Position numbers and translations under genes: made by a program. The notes under the pieces are model-generated. The model was not told the origin of the DNA, ran no database searches, and saw only the letters and a program-made list of their open reading frames with translations. A stretch of DNA of 64,000 bases from Cycas panzhihuaensis. Lineage: Eukaryota > Cycadophyta. The stretch lies in NCBI GenBank assembly GCA_023213395.1, contig CM041465.1:144653741-144717740 (forward strand), in the 5' to 3' direction. Position 1 is the stretch's first letter. Every line of letters starts with the position of its first letter. This document shows, piece after piece, positions 1 through 12,326 of this stretch.

Positions 1-2
1 AT

Positions 3-348
3 ATTTTCCTTGAGTGTCCGTTCACAAGGGAAGTATGGAGGATGCTGCTTGAGAAATTGGAAGTGTACTGGACATTCTCTGAAAAGATAGTTGATCTTTG
101 GCCTGCTTGGCAAAGTCCATTTAAAAGTAGAATCCTTAGTTGCATTTGGAAGAGTGCACTTCTGATTCTGATGTGGAATATCTAGAAAGAAAGGAACTGA
201 AGGATTTTCCAAGGAAATCAAAGAGACTAGATAGCCACCTTCAACAGAATCTGTATAGACATCAGAGAAAATGTTGGAGACGTTAAAGAGAAGCACACAA
301 CCCTGACAGAGAACAGGATTTTGCTTAAATAGGACAGAGCCGGAATTT
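3..348 (+). pseudogene. LINE zf-RVT and linker remnant
   Basis: Frame starting at base 3 reads the tail of the zinc-binding domain that follows reverse transcriptase in plant L1 elements: FLECPFTREVW, then a tryptophan-rich stretch and a linker IWKSALLILMWN. Stop codons follow at about 186, 201 and 228 and again near 330. The canonical family reads W-x-x-WKERN-x-RIF here; this copy has a stop in place of the W before KERN. The RNase H reading frame that follows is in a different frame, so at least one indel lies near 335-350. Dead as a polyprotein. Confidence 0.7.
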
Positions 349-810
349 GTGTTAGTAAAACCCAGATGTAGCAGCTGGATGCATCCGAACGAACCCTGGT
401 TCAAAATCAACTTCGACGGGGCAACTAAAGGAAACCCCGGAGAAGCCGGGGGTGGGGGGATTTGTAGGGACAACAAAGATACCCTCATTTGGGCTTTTTC
501 AGATTACTATGAGCATCAAACGAACCACTATGCAGAAATGCACGCTATGCTCAAAGCCCTGGACTTGGCCCTCGAAGGAGATATTCAACGATTGGTAATA
601 GAGGGGGATCCAGAGGTTGTTCTTAACACACTGAAAGGCATGGCCCTTCCGGATTGGAGATTCCAGCCCATAATCAATGATGCCAAGGAAATCATTAAGG
701 GACTAGCAGATATCTTTATAAGGCACACCTTGAAAGAAGGTAATAAAGCAGCTGATTTTTCGGCAAACTGGGGGGTGAGGTATAAGAAGGATCAAGTGTG
801 GAGGTGTTAA
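349..810 (+). CDS. LINE-encoded RNase H domain (RVT_3 type), open
   Basis: A 153-codon open frame covering a full RNase H-like fold of the kind at the C terminus of plant L1 polyproteins. Such a domain degrades the RNA strand of RNA/DNA hybrids during target-primed reverse transcription. Visible catalytic acidic residues: D in NFDGATKGNPG (about residue 23), E in HYAEMHAML (about 63), D in VIEGDPEVV (about 86) and D in GNKAADFSAN (about 135), so the D-E-D-D set is complete. The start given is simply the first ATG; the domain was originally the end of a longer polyprotein, so independent translation is unlikely. The 3' UTR follows directly. A domesticated host RNase H is the alternative, but the poly-A tail and upstream zinc domain argue for LINE origin. 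Confidence 0.75.
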   Translation: MLVKPRCSSWMHPNEPWFKINFDGATKGNPGEAGGGGICRDNKDTLIWAFSDYYEHQTNHYAEMHAMLKALDLALEGDIQRLVIEGDPEVVLNTLKGMALPDWRFQPIINDAKEIIKGLADIFIRHTLKEGNKAADFSANWGVRYKKDQVWRC

Positions 811-1787
811 TTCCCTAGAGACTTTTTGGTTCTGGTAGAGAAGGATATGGTCCGTAGTAGCTAGCCGCGGGGCTTGTCCCGGCATCCTAGTTCTCTTTGC
901 CTAGACCGTGGGGTTGTCACGGTTAACCCTGTTTTGGTAACTCATGACTCTTTGATATAATAGGTTGTGGGATCCTGTCTCAAATCCACTGTAATTTAAT
1001 TTTATTCACAAAAAAAAAGAGTAGATGGGAGATGGTTAGAGTGCTTTTTATCTTTTAATCATGTTTAGAAGTGCTTAAAAGTTTATTAGAAGGGTCATCA
1101 TTCTCTAATAATATTTTAATGGTGTGGAATAAAGGTCACGGTCTCATATCCCATAAATTCAATTTAAAAGCAACATTATTAATTATATGATTTTCAAGGT
1201 GATATTTTTTTATTAGGAATTTTTAATTCACTCAATTTTACTTTTAGAAAGTATTTAATTTTATGGTTTATAAGTTTTTTTTTTTTTGGTAATATTTACT
1301 CATGTTTATATTATGGACTCCAATAATTCTTTAGTGAGCAATTTAACCACTTTATTAGTGAATTTAAGTATCTACATTATTTACATATATCTAAGCACTT
1401 TACCCTTTAATACCACATAACATCACAACTTCAATATATAAAACATATAAAGGCACATCCCTCACATGCAATAATGCATTTCACTAGGCTCCAATTTTTA
1501 CAACAAGGGATATTTTTTTAATCACAACATAAAATAAAAAATAAGGCGGCAAAATGCACAATGATACATACAATGAGATATTATGAATACCAAGTACGAT
1601 ACCATAAACTATTATTGAAAACTTAAATCACTAATGAGAAATATTTTTATTCATAGAAGCATATGTTATACTCTTAATACATGCATGTGCAAAGTTTACA
1701 TGTTAACTTATATAAGTCATTTTTTTTCAACTAATTAGACTATGGACAATAGTTACATGAACTTAGCTCTTCTTATTTTCTTTCTCC

Positions 1788-2021
1788 TATTGAAAAACAT
1801 AACCTGCATAAAAATAATATTCACAAAACAAAAATAAACCACCTCAAGATCGAACGGTACCCTTAAGGTATCTCAAACTGTATTAACACCAACAAAACAT
1901 CTTTACAACAGATACTTCATATGATATACTATATGTGTATTTATAATACATGATATGATAGTGTATATGGGACTCACTTGAACGTGGGACATAATAAACG
2001 TACTGCACTATTATTCCAACA
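1788..2021 (-). repeat. 3' LTR of TR-GAG element, copy 1
   Basis: 234 bp, aligned along its whole length with 5592-5825. On the plus strand it should begin TGTTG; here it reads TATTG, a single change in the terminal dinucleotide. It ends with CCAACA. The same change is present in copy 2 (23231), so it predates the duplication of the unit. Confidence 0.85.
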
Positions 2022-2304
2022 CTCATTCTTAAAGCACATTTAGGTTATATGTATTTGCAATGCTTTGTCCTTAAAAATGTCTTGAAGATGATGTCTTTAA
2101 CTTGATCATTGTCTTCAATCTTGTAGTGATGTCTTTGCTATAAAAAGATATCTTCAATTCTGTACCGATGTCTTTGTTGTAGGATGATGTCTTCAACTTG
2201 ATTTTCATCTTCAATCTTGTAGTGATGTCTTTGTTACAGTAGCTCTAGTGAGTACAAATATTAATTCTTCAACAAGCTTGGTTTAACTTGATTTTGATGT
2301 AGAT

Positions 2305-3018
2305 CCTATAAGTGACCATCTTCAAATACAACTTGCATGTCATTATTATCTTGTATAAATTCTTGATCACCATATATAATAGTAATCTTTGGAGTTGAAT
2401 CTTTGTCAGCTTGTATACTCTTTGAACTTGAATTAATACTTAAAGCAGGAGCATTGTTTAGACTTGAATTAACACAAGACTCATCTTCTATAGGTTCATC
2501 ATATTCATATTAATTTTCCTTGAAATAATAATATCATCTAAATAAATCTTTATTGATTCATCACTCTTAATGTCTTCAATAGTAGTTGTAGTCTCATCAA
2601 TGTATTCAACCATAATTTATTTACATTCAGTAGAAATTTCATCAGTACTCATACATTCTTCATCTTGACATATCATTTCATCAATGTCGATAATACTCTC
2701 TTCATTCATTTTACCTATATCATAACCATCACAAATATTATTTGCCTTTTCAATCATTCGTTGTATCTATTCAAGAGTTTGTTTAAATACATCCTTTAAA
2801 ATATCCTAAGCTTGTTTAGCAGTACTTTCCTGATGAATCTTAGGAATAACAAAATGATATGCAAAAGGAAGATCATCCTTGTCTAATGCAGCAAGAATCA
2901 TAATAAATACCTTTTTGTCTTTCTTCTCAAGTATTTCCTTTTCTTTTTCATCCTTAGGAATATCATATCCATCAGTAACAAACTTTCACAAACCTCTAGC
3001 TATGAAAAAATATCTCAT
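2305..3018 (-). pseudogene. Decayed copia-type gag (UBN2-like), copy 1
   Basis: Minus-strand frame beginning MRYFFIARGL at 3018. It is the same protein as the plus-strand gag at 11757: shared stretches include FVTDGYDIPKD, EKKDKK, YHFVIPK, STAKQA, EKANNICD and YLDDIII. The N-terminal pattern (WAIKMRY, then KKDKKVFIMILAALD and a TAK-A motif) resembles copia gag of the gag-polypeptide/UBN2 family, which packages element RNA. At least four in-frame stops interrupt it. The acidic C-terminal part (runs of D, E and I) lacks an obvious CCHC zinc knuckle, which is odd for a functional gag. Confidence 0.65.
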
Positions 3019-4384
3019 TTTAATTGCCCAAAAGAAATAGTTTGCTCTATTACACTAAGGTATCGGAAGATACGAATCTCTTAAATAATATTCATTTGTT
3101 TCGTGAACATATATGACGACATTATTTTTTTCTATGATTGTAAGTGTACCTTCAAACAATGTCCCTTTTTTTCAATCAACAAACTTACTTAACATTGATA
3201 ACATGCCCATTAATAAATCTCAACAAACTTTCTCATGTCTCATGTCCGTCACGTCATTGACTTCATCATCACATCATTGCCTTATGCATCTCTCATATTG
3301 CCAAAAATTCACATACAACGAGTATTTGAAACACTTACTTCACCATCAAATCAATGCCTAAACCATATACATTTCATAGAAATCATACACACCTAATGCC
3401 ACTATTAAATCGCCAAGACACATCACATTTCACTTAATTGATCAAAACATGACTCATGCCACTACACCACTTAACAAAATTTTCTTCCCTACAACTCAGG
3501 TCTCTTTAACAAAACTCATCATTCTTTTCTATTTAGTCAATTAAAAAACACACCATCAAACATGCCTCTTTTGAGCCTCCTTTTGCCCAACAGTCCCCTT
3601 TTTTATTTTTTATACAAAGAACACACAATCACCTTTCAAAGTCCTCAAGTGATCACATTATATTATCCACACCTTCTTATATGAACACATGCCAAAAAAT
3701 GTACCATCGCTAACATGCCACCCAAAACCACATCACCAAAAAAATCTTCATCAAAGTGGTAGTCTGCCGCTTCATCTCGCCCTTTAGTCAACTAGTAATA
3801 ATTCACTGCTTTGACTACTTTACCCATCAAACTCAGCCATGTATTTACATGTAATATAAGCTTCAAACCATCACCTCTTGTCACCTATATCACCCAACTC
3901 ACTCTCCTATATAATCACATGCTAGAGAGCCTCATATCGCCAATCTCTCATGTAAAATGCATATAAGAGATCATGCAATCACTAATTCAATGCTAATACT
4001 TACTTTGCCACTAATAAACCACCTAAAAATCCATCACCATACTTGATCCAAGATGCTTAAGTTTATTACCAGCCACTTAATGCAATAACAAGGTAATAGC
4101 TCCTTAATATCAAAAGGTGGTTCAATAATAAATCAAAGTACCTTGAGATATCAAGGTAAAATGGACGATTGATATCTTACACCAAAAAAGGCGACATTGT
4201 AAAATCAAAATCACTCAAAATATATCAAAATAACATTGATATACAATGTACCCAATTTCAAATATATAACAAAGAGTAACAGTGAAATATTAATATAAGG
4301 GCGAAGGCATCAAAATGCCACTCAACATACGAATTGAATAATGTGAAATGGCAGCGGTGCAAATCGAATAATATCTACAGTGAC

Positions 4385-4446
<62 letters not shown>
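4385..4446. repeat. (TA)n(GA)n compound microsatellite, copy 1
   Basis: About 21 bases of TA followed by about 41 bases of GA, inside the TR-GAG element. The counterpart in copy 2 (26169-26240) has a longer TA part (about 38 bases) and a shorter GA part. Confidence 0.95.
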
Positions 4447-4448
<2 letters not shown>

Positions 4449-5576
4449 AATGACTGCAACATATAATCACATCAGGTGAAATTGCATTCACACGCCACTT
4501 GTTGGCGATAATATATATTAATTGCACTATTGAAATGTTGAAACACAACGATGAAAAATGAGCAGCTATAGATAGGGCAAACATTATATACACGGATGCA
4601 AATAATTATCATCATGGGCGAACTGATTTATCTCATCATGTAGATACATATTCAAAGGGCGTATATAAGATTCACAGTGGCTGATTAATATTTGAAGCAA
4701 TGACTTAATATGTATCAATATATGACTGGAAAATTTGACGGCTACATTATAATGCAGAGATTAAATCATACAGGCAAATTGAAAAGAATACCTTACATCT
4801 GTGATCCCTTGCGCTACTCCCCTACATCATTGAATTTGGTGTCTGCAGTGCTCCTTCGCCTATAACAAACTTCAAATATTAGCCATATTTGCATGTTATT
4901 CTCGCAGACTCCAATTTTTCGATGTAGGTTCGCCTCTGCAAATCTGCAAGATGCATATATATCTTTTGTGGTTGTGAGATTTGGTGTCTATGGTGTCCTA
5001 ATGCTCCAAAAAACAAATAAATAAATCTTGCTAGTGAGTAGGTTACAGGCATGAATCTCTTCTACGACTCAATTGATGTCAGTATGGTTACACATATATC
5101 TTCCTTCACATGGGATGCATAAATTTCATGAACAACATTGAAGTGAACCATATGGAAGGGCCACAATCTTATCTCATAGGTTGCTCAAAGGCTTATTATT
5201 TTTACAAGAGACTATTTTCATGAATAGTCTTAAGCACAAGAAAAAATGGCAGATAATTTCTCTCTAGTGATCTTCACGCGTGTTAGCAGATACAAACCAA
5301 TAGTAGACTCACGACAATGACAACCTAGGATACTGCACAGAATAAAGCAGTTAATATTTCATGACAAACATGTGTAGGGTTTCCATGATAGGAATCACCC
5401 AAACAAAGAATGAACCAACGAATGGATTGCAAATGGGTACATCTCCTCTCTCAAAAAATGATTAAGATTTTTGTCTCAAACAAACCACGAACTGAATAAA
5501 GATACGACAACAAATTACAACAAACAACCTGTAATAAACACATCGATAGGGTCTTCAAAGAATCTCACATAATGTG

Positions 5577-5591
5577 GAGGCTCTGATACCA
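5577..5591 (-). other. Primer-binding site, initiator Met tRNA type
   Basis: On the minus strand the bases just inside the 5' LTR read TGGTATCAGAGCCTC, matching the 3' end of plant initiator methionine tRNA, the usual primer for copia elements. It abuts the LTR without spacer. Confidence 0.85.
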
Positions 5592-5825
5592 TGTTGAAAA
5601 ACATAACCTACACAAAAATAATATTCTCAAAATATAAATAAACCACCTTAGGATTGAATGGTACCCTTAAGGTACTTCAAATTATATTAACACCAATAAA
5701 ACATTTTTACAATAGATATTGCATATGATACACTATATGTGGATTTATAATACATGATATGATAATGTATATGGGACCCACTTGCATGTGGGATATAACA
5801 AATGTGCATTACTAATATTTCAACA
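5592..5825 (-). repeat. 5' LTR of TR-GAG element, copy 1
   Basis: 234 bp, intact TG...CA termini (TGTTG ... CAACA). On the minus strand it is the upstream LTR because the primer-binding site lies just inside it. It holds a TATA-rich stretch (CATGATATGATAATG on plus) that may be promoter, but I cannot place a start site. Confidence 0.85.
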
Positions 5826-5830
5826 TCTCC

Positions 5831-8800
5831 CATATATATTTCAACTTATTTTTAGGTTTTTAGTAGGATTACTACTTTGATTATAACTATTCCATTTGCC
5901 TTTGCACATATTTATTATTCCATGATTGTGCCAACACTCCCTTGTGATGTGTTGTTTTATTGGTAGCCTAATAACTTTCTCATTCTTCAATTTTAAGAAT
6001 TTGTTTCACATTTTCTAGATAGGCACATTATCTCATTGGTTTTCATTTGACGTCCTCACATGGCAATAAAATTTTGGAGGATATCTAATTAAAATTTAAT
6101 GCATTATAGTAAGCACAAATGATTTTTTTTAAAGCAATTGACTCAATTAATATTTTTAAGCATACGCAACGGTTTTTGATGACTTTACATTATTAATTAC
6201 ACTCAAATTTTAATAAAATGTGATAGTGTGATATTATAAATGTATCTAGTTATACCATTTTTCATCTTTTCCTTTCTTTACAAAATATAAGGGAAATACA
6301 ATTAAAATGCTACAACGAGAAAAATATGGAGTTTTTTTATATGCTATTTAAAAAAACAAAAAAACTGAAATAGCTAACAAAATAAAAGAGCTTTTAAATG
6401 TAAATATAGTCTATTAATGTTTGAAAGAGTTGTACATTTTAGTGCACAGTCAATTTCCACTTTGAATGACTCACAAATACCTTTTGAACTACTGTAAATT
6501 AGAGGATATAATGTAATTGTAATAAGTCTAAACTAAGTTAAACTAAGGTGCAAAATGACTCAACTATCGTAAAATATGTTCAAAATTTGTCCTCTATTCT
6601 AAATGATACATTTGTTAATGCAAAATTTAGTAATAAATGGAAAGCATCATTGATAGTTTTTTTCTTTTTTTTAAATCACTTCTTAGTAACACTAATCCAC
6701 ATTGATTTTAGTCTAAACTCCATTAATTTGTATGAGGCCTATTTGAATAGGTTTCTTAGCTCCCATTAACATGAAATTTTATGGGTATTAGTTAGCATCC
6801 AAGTAATATACATAAATTTTCACACTTGTGATTGAGTTTACTAGAGTTTTCGGTAAAAAAACATAGAAAACCAACTTCTAAAATGTTGAAAATGAGTTGT
6901 AGGTACCATTATATGATTATATCTAAAAATTAGAATACTAAATTAGAAATATAATTTCATTCTTATCTAGGAGACATAAGTACCTTCCCATGAAATCTGA
7001 TGAAATTACTAATGTAAAAGTATGCAAAGATAGTAGTTTATAGGGTCCATAATATTATTAATACCTGAAGGTTGAAGCATCAAGCTTGAAATGCACTTTA
7101 GGAAATATGAAATGGATTTATTTATGAATTTTTCAAGTCAAAATATAAGCCCATTTATTGGTTTCTTAATGTTTTGTTGACAATAATGTGCTTAGAAGTG
7201 TTGAAAAAGTAAATTGTGGAGATGTGTTGATAATGAATGGAGATGGCTAATGCTTTTGATAGTGGAAATACCTATTATAACTTGTAAAATAAATTATGGA
7301 TGTAATCTTATAAATAATAATATAATTTATGAAGGTAGTAATATCTCAATTTTTTTTTTGAAGAAATAAGTCCAAAAATAAGATTAAGCAAGTTTATATA
7401 TACAATGGCATTTGAAACTAATGTATATTTATGTATATAAAACTAAAATATAAAAAAATGATGATTGAATACATCTCGCAAAATTATTGGAAAAAATATA
7501 ATTGAGATATTTGTACCTAATTAAGGTATAATAAATTAGGCCTCAATATACATCACTTTTCATTATGATGCAAGAAAAAGAGACATAACATGCACAAGCG
7601 AAATTGAAATGGTCAAAATGGTTATGCTAATATAAAATATAAAGTGATAAACATTATACATATACTGTGACCAATGTATAAAAGAGTATAATTTTATAAA
7701 TATTTAAAAGATGCATTCTAAATTAGAAAATCATGTAATGTTTTAAATAATGAATTACCTGTTTTCAAAATCCAATTATGAACTGCAAGTGTAAATGATG
7801 CTCAATATTAAAAAAAAAAAAAAAAAATACAATGGTATGAACATTAGAGAGGGGATCCAAGTTTGTAGAAAAGTGTAATATCATCAATAATAGAGCACCT
7901 ACTTTTAAAATTAAGACTTGTATTTGAATCATGGTGAGGATTGGATCTAAATCAGGGGGAGATCTATGTTTGAATCGTGGTAAAAACTTTGTATGTTTAG
8001 TTATCATTGGGATGTTGGAATAACTAAACATCTAGAGTTAAATTAAGATGTATTCCATCCACTTGTGTCTTTTAAAAACCTAATTTAGGGTATATATATA
8101 TCGAAACTATGATATACCCATAATAACATAGGTTCATAATGAGGAAGCCAGTAAAATTTGGCATCATATTGGAAATGTTAAAATGATACTTAGCCCCTAT
8201 ATCTTCACATTACTTAAATTTTTTGAATCACTCATTGAAGTATACTTCTCTCATAATTTCTTAATAATCTATTAAGTAGGAAGTAGTTTAATGGGTTATT
8301 GTATTATTATGTTCATTAAAGAATTCTCATTTATATTAGTTTTAAGGTTAGAAAGATATGTATCTTTGGGCTTCATGTAGACTTATATCAAAGTCTCACA
8401 TACTTGAGGTTCAATGACTTTGTCACTACTTAATGGAAGTAGAAATAAATGTGGCATGTGGAACTACATCTATTAATACCAACCTCTAAAGAACATAAGT
8501 TTCATGAGCTAGTACCTCACTGTGCATTATTAATAAAAAAGAGTATTCATAACACAAGATTTCCATGGTTTTAGAAAACCTAAAGACCTATGCCTTAGTT
8601 GATTTAGATAAATTAAGAGTTATACAAACCACTAGACTTAGGTGATAAAGGATTTCTTAAATTTATTTAGTTTCTTGTAAATAGATTTTGGCTTCTTTTA
8701 TCTCTTTATATATATGATATGTTAGTTTCTTAGGTAAGAAAATTGTTAGAAATGGGTATTACTTGTTAGATTATAATGGAGTCTAGGAAATAAAGTTGTG

Positions 8801-9227
8801 AACAAGGTATATTAAAGAAACCTAGGGACATGAAATGCTTATATTGGGGTCTCTTCAATATTTGATGTTGATACTATCATTTAGATAAGAGAGAAACATA
8901 TGATAGTATTCAGAGACAATTGAAATTTATTAAAAGAAAAACTAAATGTAACTAAAAAAAATGTTAGGAGTAAATAAGATTATTCTAAAAAGTAATTATA
9001 ATGGGTATACATCTAATTTTTTCTAATCATTGTGCACACATCACATGAGGAGGATTTTGTTGACTAAATATTGATCCTTGTATTACTATAATTATCTCAT
9101 AAGTAATATGCTTGAGTAGAACCTAGTTATTAATAACATTTTACTATCCTTCAGCCATAAATTTTCTTACAAATTACTCTTAAACATTGCTCTTCTTGTT
9201 TCTGTTATATGTTACTTAGATGAAATG
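5831..9227. other. AT-rich spacer of the unit, no gene seen
   Basis: About 3.4 kb between the two gag-only elements. Only short, codon-poor frames occur on either strand and none resembles a known protein. Its main interest is as an aligned pair with 27614-31151: it contains a poly-A run at about 7809-7827 (an AAT repeat in copy 2), a 38-bp segment near 8931-8968 missing from copy 2, and lacks a 166-bp block present in copy 2. Confidence 0.7.
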
Positions 9228-9480
9228 TGTTAGAATAGCCTGGTTCATGCTTCTCTAAACATAATAGTAATACACATTTGTGTGCAATTGTGTTATTATG
9301 ATGTCGGTATTTTATGATAGGTCTCACATAATATCATATCGCGTATTATAAATACACACATAATGTATCATATAAGATATCTGTTGTAACTATGTTTGAA
9401 TGGTATTAATACAATTTAGGGTACCTATGTTTTATTTTTATTTCTATAATTATTATTTTCTATTGTTCTATTTTTCAACA
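9228..9480 (+). repeat. 5' LTR of plus-strand TR-GAG element, copy 1
   Basis: Starts TGTTAG and ends CAACA at 9480, immediately followed by the primer site. It aligns with the reverse complement of the 5592-5825 LTR (shared stretches AGTAAT-CACATTTG, ATATCATAT-GTATTATAAAT and TATTAATA-AATTT) but is clearly older or from another subfamily. The start position is the less certain end. Confidence 0.75.
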
Positions 9481-9492
9481 TGGTATCAGAGT
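9481..9492 (+). other. Primer-binding site, initiator Met tRNA type
   Basis: TGGTATCAGAGT directly after the LTR end; one mismatch to the canonical site at the last base. It confirms the plus orientation of this element. Confidence 0.8.
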
Positions 9493-10219
9493 AAAGTTAA
9501 ATGAGGTTTGTTTAGTGGAAGGATTTGATCTGTTTAAGGTTCACTGATGCATTAAAAGTTGTCCCAGTGTCATGTGAGGGTAAAACTCTAACCTTGTGTA
9601 GAGATTATGTTGGTATTTGTTTAAAGATTCGTTTAAATGTGTTGGAAGCTTACTTATTATTTATGATGGCATTAAGTACAGTCAAGTTGTGATTACAGAA
9701 GATTGAGAGAGATGCAATGTATATATTGTAGAGATTATTGATGCAGATTATACTGTAAAGAGACATGGATCTATATTTTTTGTTTGTCGTAGAGTTTATA
9801 GTTTGCTGCTTGGTCGAACGAAGGTTGTGGGAGCATGGTGTGAGACATGATGAGTGTTCACATAGAAAGACAAGAATGATTACAAGTCAGTTGTCAAAGA
9901 CATTTACAACCTAATCAAAGGGTAGAGTTGGACGCAGAGATCGTCAGAGATAATCATGGATAAGACTCTATCTTTGGAGGGCAACAGTCACGTAATATAA
10001 ATTTCGTTGTAGACTTAGTAGTTCACTACAAGGAACAATATGCGGACATCATTTCTTCGTAATCGTACACTCATGTAGTGGGTGGATAGTATATACGACT
10101 TATATAAGTGGTGCAAATGATAGGCTGCATAAAGATCACCCACGTGATAATTTATTTAACGATTGTTTTATTCTCTTTCATTTTAATAATATAATATTCG
10201 TCGTATATTTTTGTTATTG

Positions 10220-10259
<40 letters not shown>

Positions 10260-10297
10260 TTGTGTGTATGTGTGTGTAAAGAGAGAGAGAGAGAGAG
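10220..10297. repeat. (CA)n(TA)n(TG)n(GA)n compound microsatellite, copy 1
   Basis: CA at 10220-10248, TA at 10249-10259, TG at about 10261-10277 and GA at about 10280-10297, inside the truncated TR-GAG element. The counterpart at 32132-32242 has the same order of blocks with very different lengths. Confidence 0.9.
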
Positions 10298-10419
10298 AAG
10301 AGTCATACGTCTGGGTTTTGCCATGAATAAATAATGTCTTTCATTTTTCATAAAGTTGAGCAACTTATTTAATCACGTAATGCGTGATAATTATTGAGGG
10401 CTGATTGATCTAATTTGAT

Positions 10420-10421
<2 letters not shown>

Positions 10422-10496
<75 letters not shown>
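10422..10496. repeat. (TA)n microsatellite, copy 1
   Basis: About 75 bases of alternating A and T. At the aligned place in copy 2 (32373-32417) the tract is TG instead. Any reading frame through it is a low-complexity artefact. Confidence 0.95.
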
Positions 10497-10497
<1 letters not shown>

Positions 10498-11756
10498 GTT
10501 GTCGTCCATCGTGCCGCCTTTTGTGTTTGATCTTTGTATCAACTCATTTGGCGATGATATTTCATATTGCCGTGAAGATTCTTATTACGTTGAAGAGAAA
10601 AATCTTCTCCATCTTGTTGATCTACCTCTGAATTCCTGCAATTATGGAGCATACTTATAGAATGTTCCTTGCGTGTTCTCTATGTTTGCGACCTGTTTAT
10701 GAAGAGTTGTGTTTGGTCTGTCTATAAAGAGTGCTACAGCGTTTAGTGCATCACCCTTAGCCACTATGTAGATACATTTATTGCTGTGTAAGGAGCATTT
10801 ATTTGCCATTGCCTTTGTTATTAGATTTCCAATCACTTTGTTGCTCTACGTGAGTCATGCCTCCAGTTATCAAAGATCGTAGAACCAATCCATCAATACC
10901 ATCAATTCCACCACTAAATCATCTTCATAAATCGACCTGCAATTAATTTTTTCACCTTTGTTTTGTGCCATTGACCAAAATCTACGCGTGTAGGTTTGAT
11001 TCTTTTTTTCATCTAGGGTTATTATTTTTTTCAAAAGGTTTATACAATTTAAGTAAATTGGATTATTTTTTAAAGTTTGGTGGCCTCCTACACCTTAGTC
11101 CTTGGTCATATGCAGAGTGAACATAACTGAGTGCTAAGCACTAAAGAGATTAATACGTAAAGCCTCTTATAGTTCAGTAACTGATCATATGGATAACTAA
11201 GATGATCAGGTGCTAAAAGCTAAAGGGGCTAAAGCGCTAACAATGTCAATTTGATTTTCATGAGATGTTTGTACATTTTGATCCATATCTTTTCAGTCAG
11301 ATGTCTATTTTTCAAACCGTCTAAAGTGGTGGAATCTTGACTCAGAGCACTATATTGTGGAATATAAATTAAGGTAATTTGAAGCTGTTTTGATAGAGAT
11401 ATTTTAGCTCAAAGTGGATGTATCATTTCAAGTTTTATAAGAAATTAGTGCACATTATTTTGGGCTATTTATTAATCAAAGAGCAAATTATTTTCAAGAT
11501 TCAGAGGTATGTTTTCAAAGGTAATTTTATTAAAATTAATCAAATGTATGTTATGCATTGTTGGAGATAGAAAGAGGGAAAAAATAGAGACATGTAGGTT
11601 GGTATGTAATATATTCTTAAGTAATTTACACTTACAATCATGGAGGAGAATAATGTGGTCATATATGTTCATGAGACAAATGAATATTACCTAGGGGATT
11701 TACATCTTCCGATACCTAATTGCAATAGAAGAAACTATTTCTTTTAGATAATTAAA

Positions 11757-12326
11757 ATGAGATATTTGTTCATAGCTAGAGACTTGTGGGGATTTGTTAC
11801 TGATGGACATGATATTCCTAAAGATAAAGAAGAATAGAAAAAGCTTAAGAAGAAAGACAAAGAGGCAATTATCATGATTCTTACTACATTAGATAAAGTT
11901 GATCTTCATTCAACATATCATTTTGTCATTCCTAAGGTTTATCATGCTAGTACTGCCAAGGAAGCTTGGGATTTTTTAAGAGATGTATTTGAATAAACTG
12001 CTAAAGAGATACAACAAATCATTGAAAAGGCAAATAAGATTAGTGATGATTATGATACAGGTAAAATGAATGAAGAAAGTACTATGGACATTCATGAAAC
12101 GGTATGTCAACATGAAGAACGTATCAATAGTAATGGAATTGCTACTACTATTGATGATATTGAGAGTGATGAATTGATAGAAGTTTATTTAGATGATATT
12201 ATTGTTTCAAAAGAAATTGAATATGAATTTGATGGTCCTATTGAAGATGAGCCTGGTGATTTTTCTATTTTGAATATTAATTCCAATTCAAAGATTAATG
12301 AGGATTTCACTCTAAAGGTTGAATAA
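11757..12326 (+). pseudogene. Decayed copia-type gag, plus strand, copy 1
   Basis: One frame of 190 codons starting MRYLFIARDL, broken by two stops (after PKDKEE at about 11835 and after RDVFE near 11994). It carries the family features FVTDGHDIPKD, KKKDKEAIIMIL, STAKEAWDFL and an acidic tail with YLDDIIVS. The last 86 codons (12066-12326) are open and strongly acidic. Copy 2 (33678-34283) has the same two stops, so the gene was dead before the unit was duplicated. Family: copia gag, a nucleocapsid precursor; no zinc knuckle seen. Confidence 0.65.

Larger units (their letters stand above)
1..1018 (+). mobile_element. 3' end of an L1-like plant LINE
   Basis: Non-LTR retrotransposon tail, cut by the left edge of the window. 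In order it shows the end of a reverse-transcriptase-associated zinc-binding region (motif FLECPFTREVW near the start), an aromatic linker ending in a WKERN-like motif, an RNase H domain, a ~200-bp 3' UTR, and a run of A at about 1009-1018. The UTR end (TTTGATATAAT ... TTTTATTCAC then A-run) is typical of plant L1 families. The A-run is followed directly by tandem-array sequence (matching 22453 onward), so this LINE inserted into the array. No target-site duplication can be seen because the 5' end is outside the window. Confidence 0.85.
1788..5825 (-). mobile_element. Complete gag-only copia-type element (TR-GAG-like), copy 1
   Basis: A 4,038-bp element on the minus strand with two 234-bp LTRs (1788-2021 and 5592-5825) and a 5-bp target duplication TCTCC at 1783-1787 and 5826-5830. 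The primer-binding site is next to the right LTR, which fixes the orientation. Inside, only a decayed gag-like frame near the 3' end is recognisable (2305-3018); I see no reverse transcriptase, protease or integrase. This fits the TR-GAG class (terminal repeats plus gag only), which needs enzymes from another element. The region 3100-5570 is AT-rich non-coding filler with a TA/GA microsatellite. Confidence 0.85.

Noticed and set aside
3113-3361. 82-codon plus-strand frame, also at 24900-25148
   Set aside because: It overlaps the 5' side of a minus-strand gag region, has no start context or domain, and differs between copies without sign of constraint.
6548-6769. 73-codon frame conserved in both units
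   Set aside because: Conservation only reflects recent duplication; the differences change amino acids freely and the composition is that of AT-rich non-coding DNA.
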